DNA from: Capnocytophaga periodontitidis
Lineage (GTDB): Bacteria > Bacteroidota > Bacteroidia > Flavobacteriales > Flavobacteriaceae
DNA: 64,000 nt
NCBI RefSeq assembly: GCF_016126015.1
Contig: NZ_JAEFDB010000008.1
Coordinates: 53,525-117,524 of the forward strand
Direction: 5' to 3'
The translations under genes and the position numbers were made by a program. The notes under the pieces were generated by a model that was given only the letters and a program-made list of their open reading frames with translations, did not search any database and was not told where the DNA came from. This document shows, piece after piece, positions 9,263 through 16,718 of the stretch; the first letter of the stretch is position 1, and each line of letters starts with the position of its first letter.

Positions 9263-9321
9263 TCATAAACCATATAAATAATTTTTTTTTCATCTTTTTT
9301 TTATAAATAAGTTGTTAATTG

Positions 9322-9711
9322 TTATAATATCCCCTCCTCTACTTGTTCTAAGATATAACTCCACCAAGTGTTTTGATCCAAACAAGGAGTGTCTATTTTT
9401 AAAAAATGTCTTTTTATAGTTTTTAGCTTTTCCAAGCGTAATGTATCGCTATATTCTTCCTGAAAATCAAATTTTTTAGTAAAAAACAGCAAGCAATCTA
9501 TGAGTTGGTTTAAGGACGAATTTATAAAAAGAGTACTCTCTGATAGGTAATAAACAGAATGGTTGCTATGGCTAACCCCTATTTTATCCTCGTAATCAAC
9601 TCCTATAATATAAAAATCACCTTCTGTATAAACGGGAAGTTTAAAAGAAAGCCCTATAAAGCTAAGGTCTAAAAAGTTTTTTATTATTTTCTCTATCTCT
9701 AATATATCCAT
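9322..9711 (-). CDS. SUKH-4-like immunity protein
   Basis: This 129-residue protein has a short N-terminal helix, then GDFYIIGVDYEDKIGVSHS, VYYLSESTLFINSSLNQLID and CLLFFTKKF. The order of strands ending in F-I-N-S-S-L followed by a helix is typical of SUKH-4 type immunity proteins as I recall them. A WWSYILEQVEEG C-terminus completes a compact cytosolic fold. The family call is moderate to low in confidence. Confidence 0.55.
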   Translation of the reverse strand: MDILEIEKIIKNFLDLSFIGLSFKLPVYTEGDFYIIGVDYEDKIGVSHSNHSVYYLSESTLFINSSLNQLIDCLLFFTKKFDFQEEYSDTLRLEKLKTIKRHFLKIDTPCLDQNTWWSYILEQVEEGIL

Positions 9712-9831
9712 TTCTATTTAGATAAATTGGTGTTTGTTGAATGTTCCTTATTTCTAAAAATATTCCTATCTTCTAAAGAAAAAAGGCGGGGTGTTTGCTT
9801 CAAACGGATAGGATATATTCCATAAATTAAC

Positions 9832-9851
9832 TACTCCTCTACTTTGGGATT
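9832..9851 (-). repeat. Remnant of a DUF4303 gene 3' end
   Basis: These 20 bases differ at one position from 5841-5860, the 3' end of the DUF4303 gene. On the minus strand they still read NPKVEE and a stop codon. They directly follow the stop of the 141-residue gene, so that gene appears to have replaced the body of a DUF4303 paralogue. Confidence 0.55.
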
Positions 9852-10277
9852 TTAACGAGTAAAAGGATTTTTGCCACTGATAATTACATTATCTTCGCTC
9901 GTCAAACAAATCATAGCATCTAAATTTACATCTGTTATATAAACATCTAAACTACTGGGTAATTGAGGGATAATTAACTTTATATTATTCCACCCAGATA
10001 TTTTGTATATATCATCTCCTTTTTCTGTAAAGATAAAAAAATCACCTTCTAATGGCAACTCTAAAATAGCCCTTATAGCTTCTACCCCATAATATACTTT
10101 TCCTAAATCTTTAAGACATTCAAAATATCGTAAAAATCGTCCGCTATTCAATTGGGTATTATCCACATACTTGCTCAGTATTTTAGTTTTGTATTCTTTA
10201 CTTACTATACCAAAGTCATTAGCTGGTATTTTAGACTCAATAAGGGAGTCTTTTAGTAGTTTATCATCTATTTTCAT
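9852..10277 (-). CDS. Hypothetical protein of the immunity-like array
   Basis: A 141-residue soluble protein with an N-terminal helix bundle and C-terminal strands (GDFFIFTEKGDDIYKISGW, then LPSSLDVYITDVNLDAMI). No family is recognised with confidence; a small protein that binds a toxin would fit the context. It ends directly against a DUF4303 3' remnant and begins 21 bases downstream of the first gene of the array. Confidence 0.55.
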   Translation of the reverse strand: MKIDDKLLKDSLIESKIPANDFGIVSKEYKTKILSKYVDNTQLNSGRFLRYFECLKDLGKVYYGVEAIRAILELPLEGDFFIFTEKGDDIYKISGWNNIKLIIPQLPSSLDVYITDVNLDAMICLTSEDNVIISGKNPFTR

Positions 10278-10298
10278 AATGAATAATCAGAGTATTTT

Positions 10299-10613
10299 TT
10301 AGATTTTGTTGTTTTCTTCCCAAAACTCTACTAGCTTTTCATACAAACAATGGATTAAAAGCATTTCATCTTCTTTAGTTAAAGTCTTTGTGAAATCTTT
10401 TTTAAAAAGGTAATATTTAATTTGTTGAGAAAAGGCAAAGTTAGTCGGTAATTTGTATTTAGAAGCTAACCACTCGCTAAACCCCTCTAACAATATATTA
10501 TCTTTAGCTAAATCATAGCCAATAATAAGAGATACATAGTTATTATAAGTACTATCGGGTACAAACATACCGATGCAGTCCTTTATATGTTTAAACAATT
10601 CTATTTCTTTCAT
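10299..10613 (-). CDS. Hypothetical protein, first gene of the immunity-like array
   Basis: I place the start at the ATG at 10613 (104 residues); an upstream GTG (10622) lies inside the conserved leader repeat. The protein is helical with LIIGYDLAKDNILLEGFSEWLASKYKL in its first half, a pattern (GYD, then GF-EWL) common among small proteins of polymorphic toxin loci. It is otherwise unassigned. It is the promoter-proximal member of the minus-strand block. Confidence 0.55.
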   Translation of the reverse strand: MKEIELFKHIKDCIGMFVPDSTYNNYVSLIIGYDLAKDNILLEGFSEWLASKYKLPTNFAFSQQIKYYLFKKDFTKTLTKEDEMLLIHCLYEKLVEFWEENNKI

Positions 10614-10634
10614 ATAACACACTATCTACAATTT
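10614..10634 (-). repeat. Conserved leader repeat, copy 2
   Basis: This 21-base sequence is identical to 5141-5161 and touches the ATG of the first array gene. It probably represents a shared 5' leader that was duplicated together with array modules. Confidence 0.7.
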
Positions 10635-10662
10635 TTAAAAAGAATATCGGCTATAAAACGCC

Positions 10663-10704
10663 TACAAAGTCAGCGAGGGCTCACAGCTGGGTATGTGAAA
10701 CGCG
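10663..10704 (-). repeat. Intergenic repeat with CACATACCCAGCT motif
   Basis: On the minus strand this segment carries CACATACCCAGCT followed by a CGCTGACTTTG stretch. Related text occurs at 14371-14404 (+) and 58869-58885 (+), and a weaker version near 4640-4660 (-). It belongs to the dispersed intergenic repeats and marks the edge of the immunity-like array. Confidence 0.5.
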
Positions 10705-10715
10705 AATCTGTACTT

Positions 10716-11354
10716 TTAACGATTGATGGTTAATAATTTTAAAAATGTTGCTCTTGGGATTTCTTCAGCGCCTAAACTTTCTAAATATTCACTGTGAATT
10801 TGGCAATCTACTAAGGCGATATGAGGGTGGGCTTGCAGGAAGGTGATAAAACCGTACTGTGAGGCGTTAGGCTGCTTGCTAAACATACTTTCTCCACAGA
10901 AAATTTTGCCGATTTGAAGTCCGTATAAGCCGCCTACAAGGGTTTCGCCTTGCCACACCTCTACCGAGTGTGCAATTCCTTGCTGATGGAGGATTGTATA
11001 GGATTCTATGAGTTCGGGGTGAATCCAAGTGCCGTGTTGGTCTTTGCGGGGCACTGTAGCGCATTGCTGCATTACTTCGGTAAAACAACGGTTGTAGGTA
11101 ACGCGATAAGGAGCTTTGCGGAGGAGTTTGCGCATATTTTTGCCAATATGCAGTTTTTCGGGGAAAAGCACAAAGCGAGGGTCGGGACACCACCATAGTA
11201 CAGGTTCCCCCTCATTATACCAAGGAAAAATGCCTTGAGAATAGGCTTCTATGAGTCGGGTAGGGGAGAGAGAACCTCCAAAAGCCACAATTCCTTCCTC
11301 CGAAGCGGTATCGGGGGAAGGAAAAGGCGTTTCATCGTTTATTAAGTATATCAT
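10716..11354 (-). CDS. aat: Leucyl/phenylalanyl-tRNA--protein transferase
   Basis: The 212-residue protein is a complete Aat, which adds Leu or Phe to N-terminal Lys or Arg of proteins and so feeds them to ClpS-ClpAP (N-degron pathway) in the cytosol. Diagnostic motifs are FPSPDTASEEGIVAFGG near residues 11-27, GIFPWYNEGEPVLWWCPDPR in the first third, and GLYGLQIGKIFCGESMFS in the second half. It lies 2 bases downstream of the DUF3127 gene, so the two form an operon. Confidence 0.95.
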   Translation of the reverse strand: MIYLINDETPFPSPDTASEEGIVAFGGSLSPTRLIEAYSQGIFPWYNEGEPVLWWCPDPRFVLFPEKLHIGKNMRKLLRKAPYRVTYNRCFTEVMQQCATVPRKDQHGTWIHPELIESYTILHQQGIAHSVEVWQGETLVGGLYGLQIGKIFCGESMFSKQPNASQYGFITFLQAHPHIALVDCQIHSEYLESLGAEEIPRATFLKLLTINR

Positions 11355-11356
11355 TC

Positions 11357-11902
11357 TTAGAATGGTAGATCGTCTTCGGGTTCAGCAGTTGGAGCACTTT
11401 GTGCTGGAGGAGTGCCAAAAGCTTGTTGTGGAGAAGGTTGGAATGATTGTTGAGCAACTTGAGGTGGGTACTGAGGAGGCACTTGTTGTTGGTACTGAGG
11501 GGCTGCTTGCTGATATTGAGGAGGTGCCTGTTGGTATTGTGGTTGTGCATAGCCTTGCGGAGGGTAAGCAGGTTGCCCATAGCCTTGTGGATAAGTTTGC
11601 CCTTGCGGAGGATAGTTTTGTGCCATTTCGGCATTTTCGATACGCCATCCTTGTAAGTTTACAATGTATTTGGTCTCTCCTTGAGGGTTTACCCACTCAC
11701 GACCGCGAATATTGAAACTGATGCGCACTATTTGTCCTTCTTGAAAGTTATCGAGTAGCGCACATTTTTCCTGTACAAAGTCAAATGGGATGTACTGAGG
11801 GTATTGTTCCTCGGTCATAATTATAACATCGCGGCGTTGGAAGCCATTTTGCCCTACGGTTTGTGTAGGTGTAATTTTGATGATTCGTCCTTGGATATCC
11901 AT
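11357..11902 (-). CDS. DUF3127 OB-fold protein with SSB-like acidic tip
   Basis: The first ~95 of 181 residues form the DUF3127 domain (GRIIKITPTQTVGQNGFQRR, ... GREWVNPQGETKYIVNLQGW), which looks like an OB-fold. It is followed by a Pro/Gln/Tyr-rich linker of about 75 residues and ends with EPEDDLPF. Domain plus flexible linker plus an acidic hydrophobic tip is the architecture of bacterial single-stranded DNA-binding protein, whose tip recruits repair and replication proteins. A role as an SSB-like nucleic-acid-binding protein is inferred. It has a strong promoter and precedes aat. Confidence 0.85.
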   Translation of the reverse strand: MDIQGRIIKITPTQTVGQNGFQRRDVIIMTEEQYPQYIPFDFVQEKCALLDNFQEGQIVRISFNIRGREWVNPQGETKYIVNLQGWRIENAEMAQNYPPQGQTYPQGYGQPAYPPQGYAQPQYQQAPPQYQQAAPQYQQQVPPQYPPQVAQQSFQPSPQQAFGTPPAQSAPTAEPEDDLPF

Positions 11903-11950
11903 ATTGGTATTTTTATTTATTGGTTATTCGTAAATAATGATTTGTAAGGG

Positions 11951-11981
11951 CAAAGGTAGTACAAATTTAGATATTAGCAAA
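11951..11981 (-). promoter_or_regulatory. Promoter of the DUF3127-aat operon
   Basis: Minus-strand TACCTTTG (11951-11958) with TTTG (11978-11981) at a 19-base spacing fits the Bacteroidota consensus. It lies about 49 bases upstream of the DUF3127 ATG. Confidence 0.65.
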
Positions 11982-12107
11982 TAGTTTTGTAAAAAAATAT
12001 AAATGAATCTAACTCATAATCAACTATTGTTTATTACCTGCTTACTATAGCTGTAAGAAATAATACATATTTTATACGCTCTTTATCACTATTCTAAATA
12101 ATATTTA

Positions 12108-12115
12108 TACCTTTG
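12108..12115 (+). promoter_or_regulatory. -7 box upstream of the first LRR lipoprotein
   Basis: A TACCTTTG -7 box sits 42 bases before the ATG. No TTTG -33 box is present at the normal spacing, so the promoter may be weak or need an activator. Confidence 0.45.
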
Positions 12116-12157
12116 CACCAAATTTTAAACTAATTCATTTTACAAATACATTTTTGT

Positions 12158-13741
12158 ATGAGAAATTATATCCAACATTCAGTAAAAGTGATGATAGCTC
12201 TAGCGTTCATCGCTTTGGGCAGTGCTTGCAAGAAAAGCGATAGCCCAGAACCTCCCAAACCAGAAAATGGCAAAGTAGCTATTGAAAACCCTGCTTTGGT
12301 AACTGCCTTAAAAGAACAAGGCTTTACTTTTGAAGGCAATACCCTTGTAGTAAACGACAAAGTGCGCACCACTACTTCACTTAACCTCAGTGGCAAACAG
12401 CTTACCGATGTAAAAGGCTTAGAGGCTTTCCCAGCCCTTAGTGAGGTAAACCTCAGCAACAACAAGTTTGCGGAAGAATTTGACTTTGCGGCATTGCCTG
12501 CAACGGTAAAGAGCGTAAACCTCAGTGGTAATGAGCTGTACGACTTTAAAAACCTCGCCACTACCGACTATAGCGACAATGCCCAAGAGCCTTATAAGCT
12601 CATTCGCAGTTTTGATAAACTGGTATTACCTGCAACCGCTAAGTACAATCTGGATGTATTGCCTGCCTACGTAAAACTCGCTCCTAAGAGTGATGTACAG
12701 ATGCTCAACGCACAGGGTACAGCTGAGAAATATACTACCTTGCGCGAGGTACCTGACCCTGTGTTGTTGCAATATTTGAAAGCTAATTTTGCAAGTGTGT
12801 TTAGTGGTGATAAGATTGATATTAGCAAGAGTATAAAAGTAGATGAAAGAGCCAATGCTGTAAAAATATTAAAAGGTGAAGAAGGTTATAATGAGCCTGA
12901 ATTTGCTAACCTTAAAAACTTAGAAGGCATTATTTTTATTACAAATAATCCTTTATTTCGCGGAGATGTAGAAATACGAACCTTACCTGATGAAAATTTT
13001 GTAGTCGATAATTTAAAGATATCACCCAAAACAGGAAGTGTTGTCCTCTATGGGGTTAGTACACCTAACCTAAACTTAACCAGAGCAGAAGATCTTTTTG
13101 CTTTTTGGGCTGTTCATAATAAAGGTATTACTAATGTCAATTTATCAGCCTCTAAAAAAATTATGCAACGAGGAGAAACAAGTCATTTGGGTTTTGTAGG
13201 TGATTTTATTATAATTGCAGATTGCCCTAATTTAAAAACTTTTACCTTGCCTGATGTTTCTAAAAGTACCGTTTCTCCTATTTCAATATTTGCAATCTCT
13301 CTTTTAGAATTACCTAAGCTTACTTCTACTATTGATTTAAGTAAAATACAAGTTTTTTCTTCTCTTCAATTAGCTAAAATACCAGCAACTACTAAAATTA
13401 TATATCCTGCTGATATTAAATATTTTACAATAGGAGGAAATAAAGAAAAAGAAGGTCAGTTTGGAAAATTAATTTTAACTATTACAAAAGATATATACGA
13501 CAAAGAGGAAACAAAAGCTTTTATCCAAAAATATCTTCCTAATAATAGAATTACAACTTCATACAATTTTGTAGATAATTTATTAGAGGATTCAGAAATT
13601 TATGACTATACTGACACCAATAATGAAAGTGGCCGACCTTCCATCCACAACCGAAGTTTTTTAAATAAAACTAACAATAAAGCACTAACTCTTAACGAAA
13701 TCGTAAAACTTAGATTCGGAAACTCTAAGCATAAAAAGTAA
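12158..13741 (+). CDS. Leucine-rich-repeat surface lipoprotein, copy A
   Basis: The 527-residue protein has a lipoprotein signal with Cys24 followed by KKSD, close to the Capnocytophaga surface-export signal. Residues about 70-140 carry leucine-rich repeats (TSLNLSGKQLTDVKGLEAFP, VNLSNNKF, VNLSGNELYDFKNL). The first ~205 residues are nearly identical to the protein starting at 15066, in DNA as well as protein, while the rest diverges strongly. It probably binds host or bacterial ligands at the cell surface. The gene is followed after 19 bases by a calycin-like lipoprotein gene, the same pairing as copy B. Confidence 0.85.
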   Translation: MRNYIQHSVKVMIALAFIALGSACKKSDSPEPPKPENGKVAIENPALVTALKEQGFTFEGNTLVVNDKVRTTTSLNLSGKQLTDVKGLEAFPALSEVNLSNNKFAEEFDFAALPATVKSVNLSGNELYDFKNLATTDYSDNAQEPYKLIRSFDKLVLPATAKYNLDVLPAYVKLAPKSDVQMLNAQGTAEKYTTLREVPDPVLLQYLKANFASVFSGDKIDISKSIKVDERANAVKILKGEEGYNEPEFANLKNLEGIIFITNNPLFRGDVEIRTLPDENFVVDNLKISPKTGSVVLYGVSTPNLNLTRAEDLFAFWAVHNKGITNVNLSASKKIMQRGETSHLGFVGDFIIIADCPNLKTFTLPDVSKSTVSPISIFAISLLELPKLTSTIDLSKIQVFSSLQLAKIPATTKIIYPADIKYFTIGGNKEKEGQFGKLILTITKDIYDKEETKAFIQKYLPNNRITTSYNFVDNLLEDSEIYDYTDTNNESGRPSIHNRSFLNKTNNKALTLNEIVKLRFGNSKHKK

Positions 13742-13760
13742 TTATCTAAATTTAATAACT

Positions 13761-14321
13761 ATGTCAAATTTATTTAAATCGATAGCTTTTGTAGCTATCT
13801 TAGGAATGGCATTAGTAGGATGCCAAAAAGAAGAGGCGAACATTGCTGATCATCCAGCTAATGAAGGGAACTCACAAAACGCTAATGAGACGACAGTTGT
13901 TAGCGAACATCCCTCTGTTAATTCTAACTTCACTGTAGATAGTGTAGTGGGAAATTACAAAGGTGAAATTAACCAAGTAAAGATGAACGGAGAAAATAAA
14001 GACTCTGTTTCTGATAGAACGGTAAATATCACCAAAAACGGCAATAACAAGTTTAACCTAAGTGTTGATGCTTTTAAAGTAGGAAGAATGCCTGCTAAAC
14101 TAACTATCAACGTTAAGGGTATCACATTAAATAGTGACGGTACTTTTTCAGGAAGCTTTTCTAATGGAGTAAACTTACTGTTGACTGATTACCCTGCCAA
14201 TATTAGAGGTAAATTCTTTAAGAAAGATAATGCGACAAAAGTAGAATTTACTTTGGAAAGTAGCGGAACCTATCTTTTATTTGTAAATTTTGATGCTTCT
14301 GTACACTTTGACACTTACTAA
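13761..14321 (+). CDS. Calycin-like surface lipoprotein
   Basis: The 186-residue lipoprotein has Cys21 followed by QKEE, a good surface-export signal. After an Asn/Ser-rich linker the mature part reads VVGNYKGEINQVKMNG ... FNLSVDAFKVGRMPAKLTINVKGI, the layout of calycin-like beta-barrel lipoproteins that often accompany HmuY-type genes. It is related to the protein starting at 16719 but clearly divergent. Only 19 bases separate it from the LRR gene upstream, so both are likely on one transcript. Confidence 0.75.
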   Translation: MSNLFKSIAFVAILGMALVGCQKEEANIADHPANEGNSQNANETTVVSEHPSVNSNFTVDSVVGNYKGEINQVKMNGENKDSVSDRTVNITKNGNNKFNLSVDAFKVGRMPAKLTINVKGITLNSDGTFSGSFSNGVNLLLTDYPANIRGKFFKKDNATKVEFTLESSGTYLLFVNFDASVHFDTY

Positions 14322-14370
14322 AAAGTAGTAACTTTAAGGGGCTGTCCTAAAAGTTTTTCTTGAGGGGGCG

Positions 14371-14404
14371 TTTGCAGCACATACCCAGCTATCGCTGGCT
14401 TTCC
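14371..14404 (+). repeat. Intergenic repeat with CACATACCCAGCT motif
   Basis: A CACATACCCAGCT motif followed by CGCTGGCTTTCCTAC parallels the minus-strand copy at 10663-10704. It lies in the non-coding stretch between the calycin-like gene and the truncated LRR fragment, and is followed by a partial leader repeat at 14408-14417. Confidence 0.5.
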
Positions 14405-14446
14405 TACATAACACACTCTAAAAGTGATTGATTATCAGGCTTATAG

Positions 14447-14459
14447 ACTTTGTCAAAGT
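14447..14459. repeat. CTTTGNCAAAG palindrome
   Basis: ACTTTGTCAAAGT is a perfect palindrome around one base, followed by a degenerate second half (ACTTTGACGTACGACAAAGT). It is a member of the dispersed palindrome family and lies just before the truncated LRR copy. Confidence 0.6.
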
Positions 14460-14495
14460 TTTTGGGACTTTGACGTACGACAAAGTTTATGATGC

Positions 14496-14797
14496 ATGGA
14501 GAAAGAGACGACAAGAATGGTACACTGTTTTTTACCCCTACTAAAGAGATTTTTGATCGCCCAGAAACCAAAACTTTTGTTGAAATGTATATTCCTGACA
14601 AAAAAATAGAAACTTCAGTATTTACAGACGCTCCTTCTTTAGAAGTATATGATTATCTTCCATTATATGATAATGAAGATGAAGAAGATACAGGTAGAGC
14701 TTCACGTATTCAATCTAAGAAAAATAAAGCAGATGATTTGTTCTTAAATCTCATAAAAAGAGAAATAAATAAGCAAAAAAAGTTGCACAATAAATAA
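14496..14797 (+). pseudogene. Silent 3' fragment of the LRR lipoprotein gene
   Basis: From 14496 on, the DNA appears identical to 16339-16640, encoding the last ~100 residues of LRR copy B (GERDDKNGTLFFTPTKEIFD onward). It lacks the signal peptide, LRRs and start context. The ATG codons just upstream are incidental. It is either the remnant of a third LRR gene or a donor cassette for gene conversion of copies A and B. Confidence 0.85.
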
Positions 14798-14812
14798 TTA
14801 TTTGTACCTTTG
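14783..14812 (+). promoter_or_regulatory. Duplicated promoter in the silent cassette
   Basis: TTG (14783-14785) and TACCTTTG (14805-14812) with a 19-base spacer are an exact copy of the promoter at 16626-16655 of the functional calycin-like gene. Here it points to a truncated reading frame. Confidence 0.55.
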
Positions 14813-14875
14813 TGCCACAAAACTTATTTACAATGAGTTTAAATAAAGGATTAGTAACTTTTAAACATTATCTAT

Positions 14876-14974
14876 ATGAAATATTCATTTTTAAAAATGA
14901 TTGCTTTTACAGCAATCGCAGTTGTGGCATTCGTAGGATGCCAAAAAGAAGAGTTGCTACTTCTATACTTGTGA
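14876..14974 (+). pseudogene. Truncated calycin-like lipoprotein gene
   Basis: A 32-codon frame encodes the same signal peptide as the gene at 16719, up to Cys22 and QKEE, then diverges into LLLLYL and stops. The duplicated segment ends here, near 14953. Together with the preceding LRR fragment it forms a silent copy about 458 bases long. Confidence 0.8.
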
Positions 14975-15065
14975 TTGAAAAAGCTAAGAAGATGCTATCA
15001 TTTTCTATTTAAACTGTAATAAACAAAATATACTTTAAACTAACAATATTAAATATTTTCATACT

Positions 15066-16640
15066 ATGAAAAACTTTATCCAACATTCAATAAAAATAGC
15101 ACTTTCAGTAGTGCTCATCGCTTTAGGCAGTGCCTGCAAGAAAAGCGATAGCCCAGAACCTCCAAAACCAGAAAATGGCAAAATAACTATTGAAAACGCT
15201 GCTTTGGTAACTGCCTTAAAAGAACAAGGCTTCACTTTTGAAGGCAATACTCTTGTAGTAAACGACAAGGTGCGCACCACTACTTCACTTAACCTCAGTG
15301 GTAAGCAGCTCTCCGATGTAAAAGGCTTAGAGGCGTTCCCTGCACTTAGTGAGGTAAACCTCAGCAACAACAAGTTTGCACAAACGTTTGATTTTGGCAC
15401 ATTGCCTGCAACGGTAAAGAGTGTAAATCTCAGTGGTAATGAGCTGTATGACTTTAAAAACCTTGCTACTACCGACTATAGCGACAATGCCCAAGAGCCT
15501 TATAAGCTGATTCGCAGTTTTGATAAGCTGGTATTGCCTGCAACCGCTAAATACAATATGGACGTATTGCCTGCCTACGTAAAACTTGCTCCTAAGAGTG
15601 ATGTACAGATGCTCAACGCACAGGGTACAGCTGAGAAATATACTACCTTGCGCGAGGTGCCTGATGCAACCTTACTTCTTTATATGAAAAAACACTATTC
15701 AAGCGTGATGAATGGTGATAAAATAGACCTTTCAAAAAGATTAAGTTCTGAAGAGGCTAATAATGCGTTTATGATTTCACAAGCTCCACAATATAATCCT
15801 AATATAATTGATACTTCTGAGATTGATAATATTGAAGGAGTTGAGTATATTATTAACAACCCTCTACTTAGTGCATTAGTTCACATTCAGTTAAGCACAG
15901 ATAAAAAGCAAACTATTCCGTATATAAAGTTAGGACAAAAAGTAACAGCATTTGGAACTGTTTGGGTAGACACCCCTAATATAGATTTCTCAAAAGCTGA
16001 GAGTTTAACTGCTATTCAAATAATGAATAATGCAACTGTAAAAAAAATAGATTTATCTGCTTCAAAAACAATGATGCAAAAAGGAGTTGCTAATCACAAT
16101 AATTTTTCAGGTACTGCTATTCGTTTTGCAAACTGTTCACAATTAGAAGAGGTAATCTTGCCTGATGTAAGCAAGGCACCTTCTCCTATTTCTGCCTATA
16201 ATATTGCCTTTTTAAATCTACCCGCCTTAAAATCAACTATTGATTTTAGTAAGTTACAAGTGGCACAAGATATATATTTTGGAGGCATCTCTGCCAAAAT
16301 AGTTTATCCTACATATAAATTTCAATATTACTTAACTAATGGAGAAAGAGACGACAAGAATGGTACACTGTTTTTTACCCCTACTAAAGAGATTTTTGAT
16401 CGCCCAGAAACCAAAACTTTTGTTGAAATGTATATTCCTGACAAAAAAATAGAAACTTCAGTATTTACAGACGCTCCTTCTTTAGAAGTATATGATTATC
16501 TTCCATTATATGATAATGAAGATGAAGAAGATACAGGTAGAGCTTCACGTATTCAATCTAAGAAAAATAAAGCAGATGATTTGTTCTTAAATCTCATAAA
16601 AAGAGAAATAAATAAGCAAAAAAAGTTGCACAATAAATAA
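15066..16640 (+). CDS. Leucine-rich-repeat surface lipoprotein, copy B
   Basis: The 524-residue paralogue of copy A has Cys24 followed by KKSD and the same LRR block in residues about 70-140. The N-terminal ~205 residues match copy A nearly exactly. From the VPDATLLLYMKKHYSS segment onward it diverges, though ordered motifs remain recognisable in both (NNPL, LSASK, LPDVSK, STIDLSK or STIDFSK, then an acidic Y-D-Y tail). Its last ~100 codons are duplicated in the silent fragment at 14496. The pattern of constant head and variable tail suggests diversifying exchange at a surface protein. Confidence 0.85.
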   Translation: MKNFIQHSIKIALSVVLIALGSACKKSDSPEPPKPENGKITIENAALVTALKEQGFTFEGNTLVVNDKVRTTTSLNLSGKQLSDVKGLEAFPALSEVNLSNNKFAQTFDFGTLPATVKSVNLSGNELYDFKNLATTDYSDNAQEPYKLIRSFDKLVLPATAKYNMDVLPAYVKLAPKSDVQMLNAQGTAEKYTTLREVPDATLLLYMKKHYSSVMNGDKIDLSKRLSSEEANNAFMISQAPQYNPNIIDTSEIDNIEGVEYIINNPLLSALVHIQLSTDKKQTIPYIKLGQKVTAFGTVWVDTPNIDFSKAESLTAIQIMNNATVKKIDLSASKTMMQKGVANHNNFSGTAIRFANCSQLEEVILPDVSKAPSPISAYNIAFLNLPALKSTIDFSKLQVAQDIYFGGISAKIVYPTYKFQYYLTNGERDDKNGTLFFTPTKEIFDRPETKTFVEMYIPDKKIETSVFTDAPSLEVYDYLPLYDNEDEEDTGRASRIQSKKNKADDLFLNLIKREINKQKKLHNK

Positions 16641-16655
16641 TTATTTGTACCTTTG
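16626..16655 (+). promoter_or_regulatory. Promoter of the second calycin-like gene
   Basis: TTG at 16626-16628 and TACCTTTG at 16648-16655 with a 19-base spacer span the LRR stop codon. The ATG at 16719 lies 63 bases downstream, so the lipoprotein can be made independently of the LRR gene. Confidence 0.6.
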
Positions 16656-16718
16656 TGCCACAAAACTTATTTACAATGAGTTTAAATAATGAATTAGTAA
16701 CTTTTAAACATTATCTAT

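Larger units (their letters stand above)
4696..10613 (-). other. Toxin-less array of immunity-like genes
   Basis: Eleven small, mostly unrelated minus-strand genes are packed here with short or overlapping gaps. Several resemble immunity families of polymorphic toxin systems (SUKH, DUF4303, Imm42-like, DUF1629-like). The block is visibly more AT-rich than aat, feoB or the downstream lipoprotein genes. No Rhs, VgrG, LXG or other toxin gene and no recombinase lies in the window, so it looks like a store of orphan immunity genes. Confidence 0.6.

Noticed and set aside
9240..9300. Possible Rhs toxin remnant (a VYDYN-like reading on the minus strand)
   Set aside because: The reading is in a different frame from the more protein-like one, very short, and lacks any other Rhs core motif.
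11382..11715. Long open frames on both strands across the DUF3127 gene
   Set aside because: They are shadows created by the Pro/Gln-rich repetitive linker; only the minus-strand frame at 11357-11902 has a domain, a sensible end and a promoter.
14812..15012. A 66-codon frame over the silent calycin fragment
   Set aside because: It is in another frame than the recognisable lipoprotein signal at 14876 and has no protein-like features.
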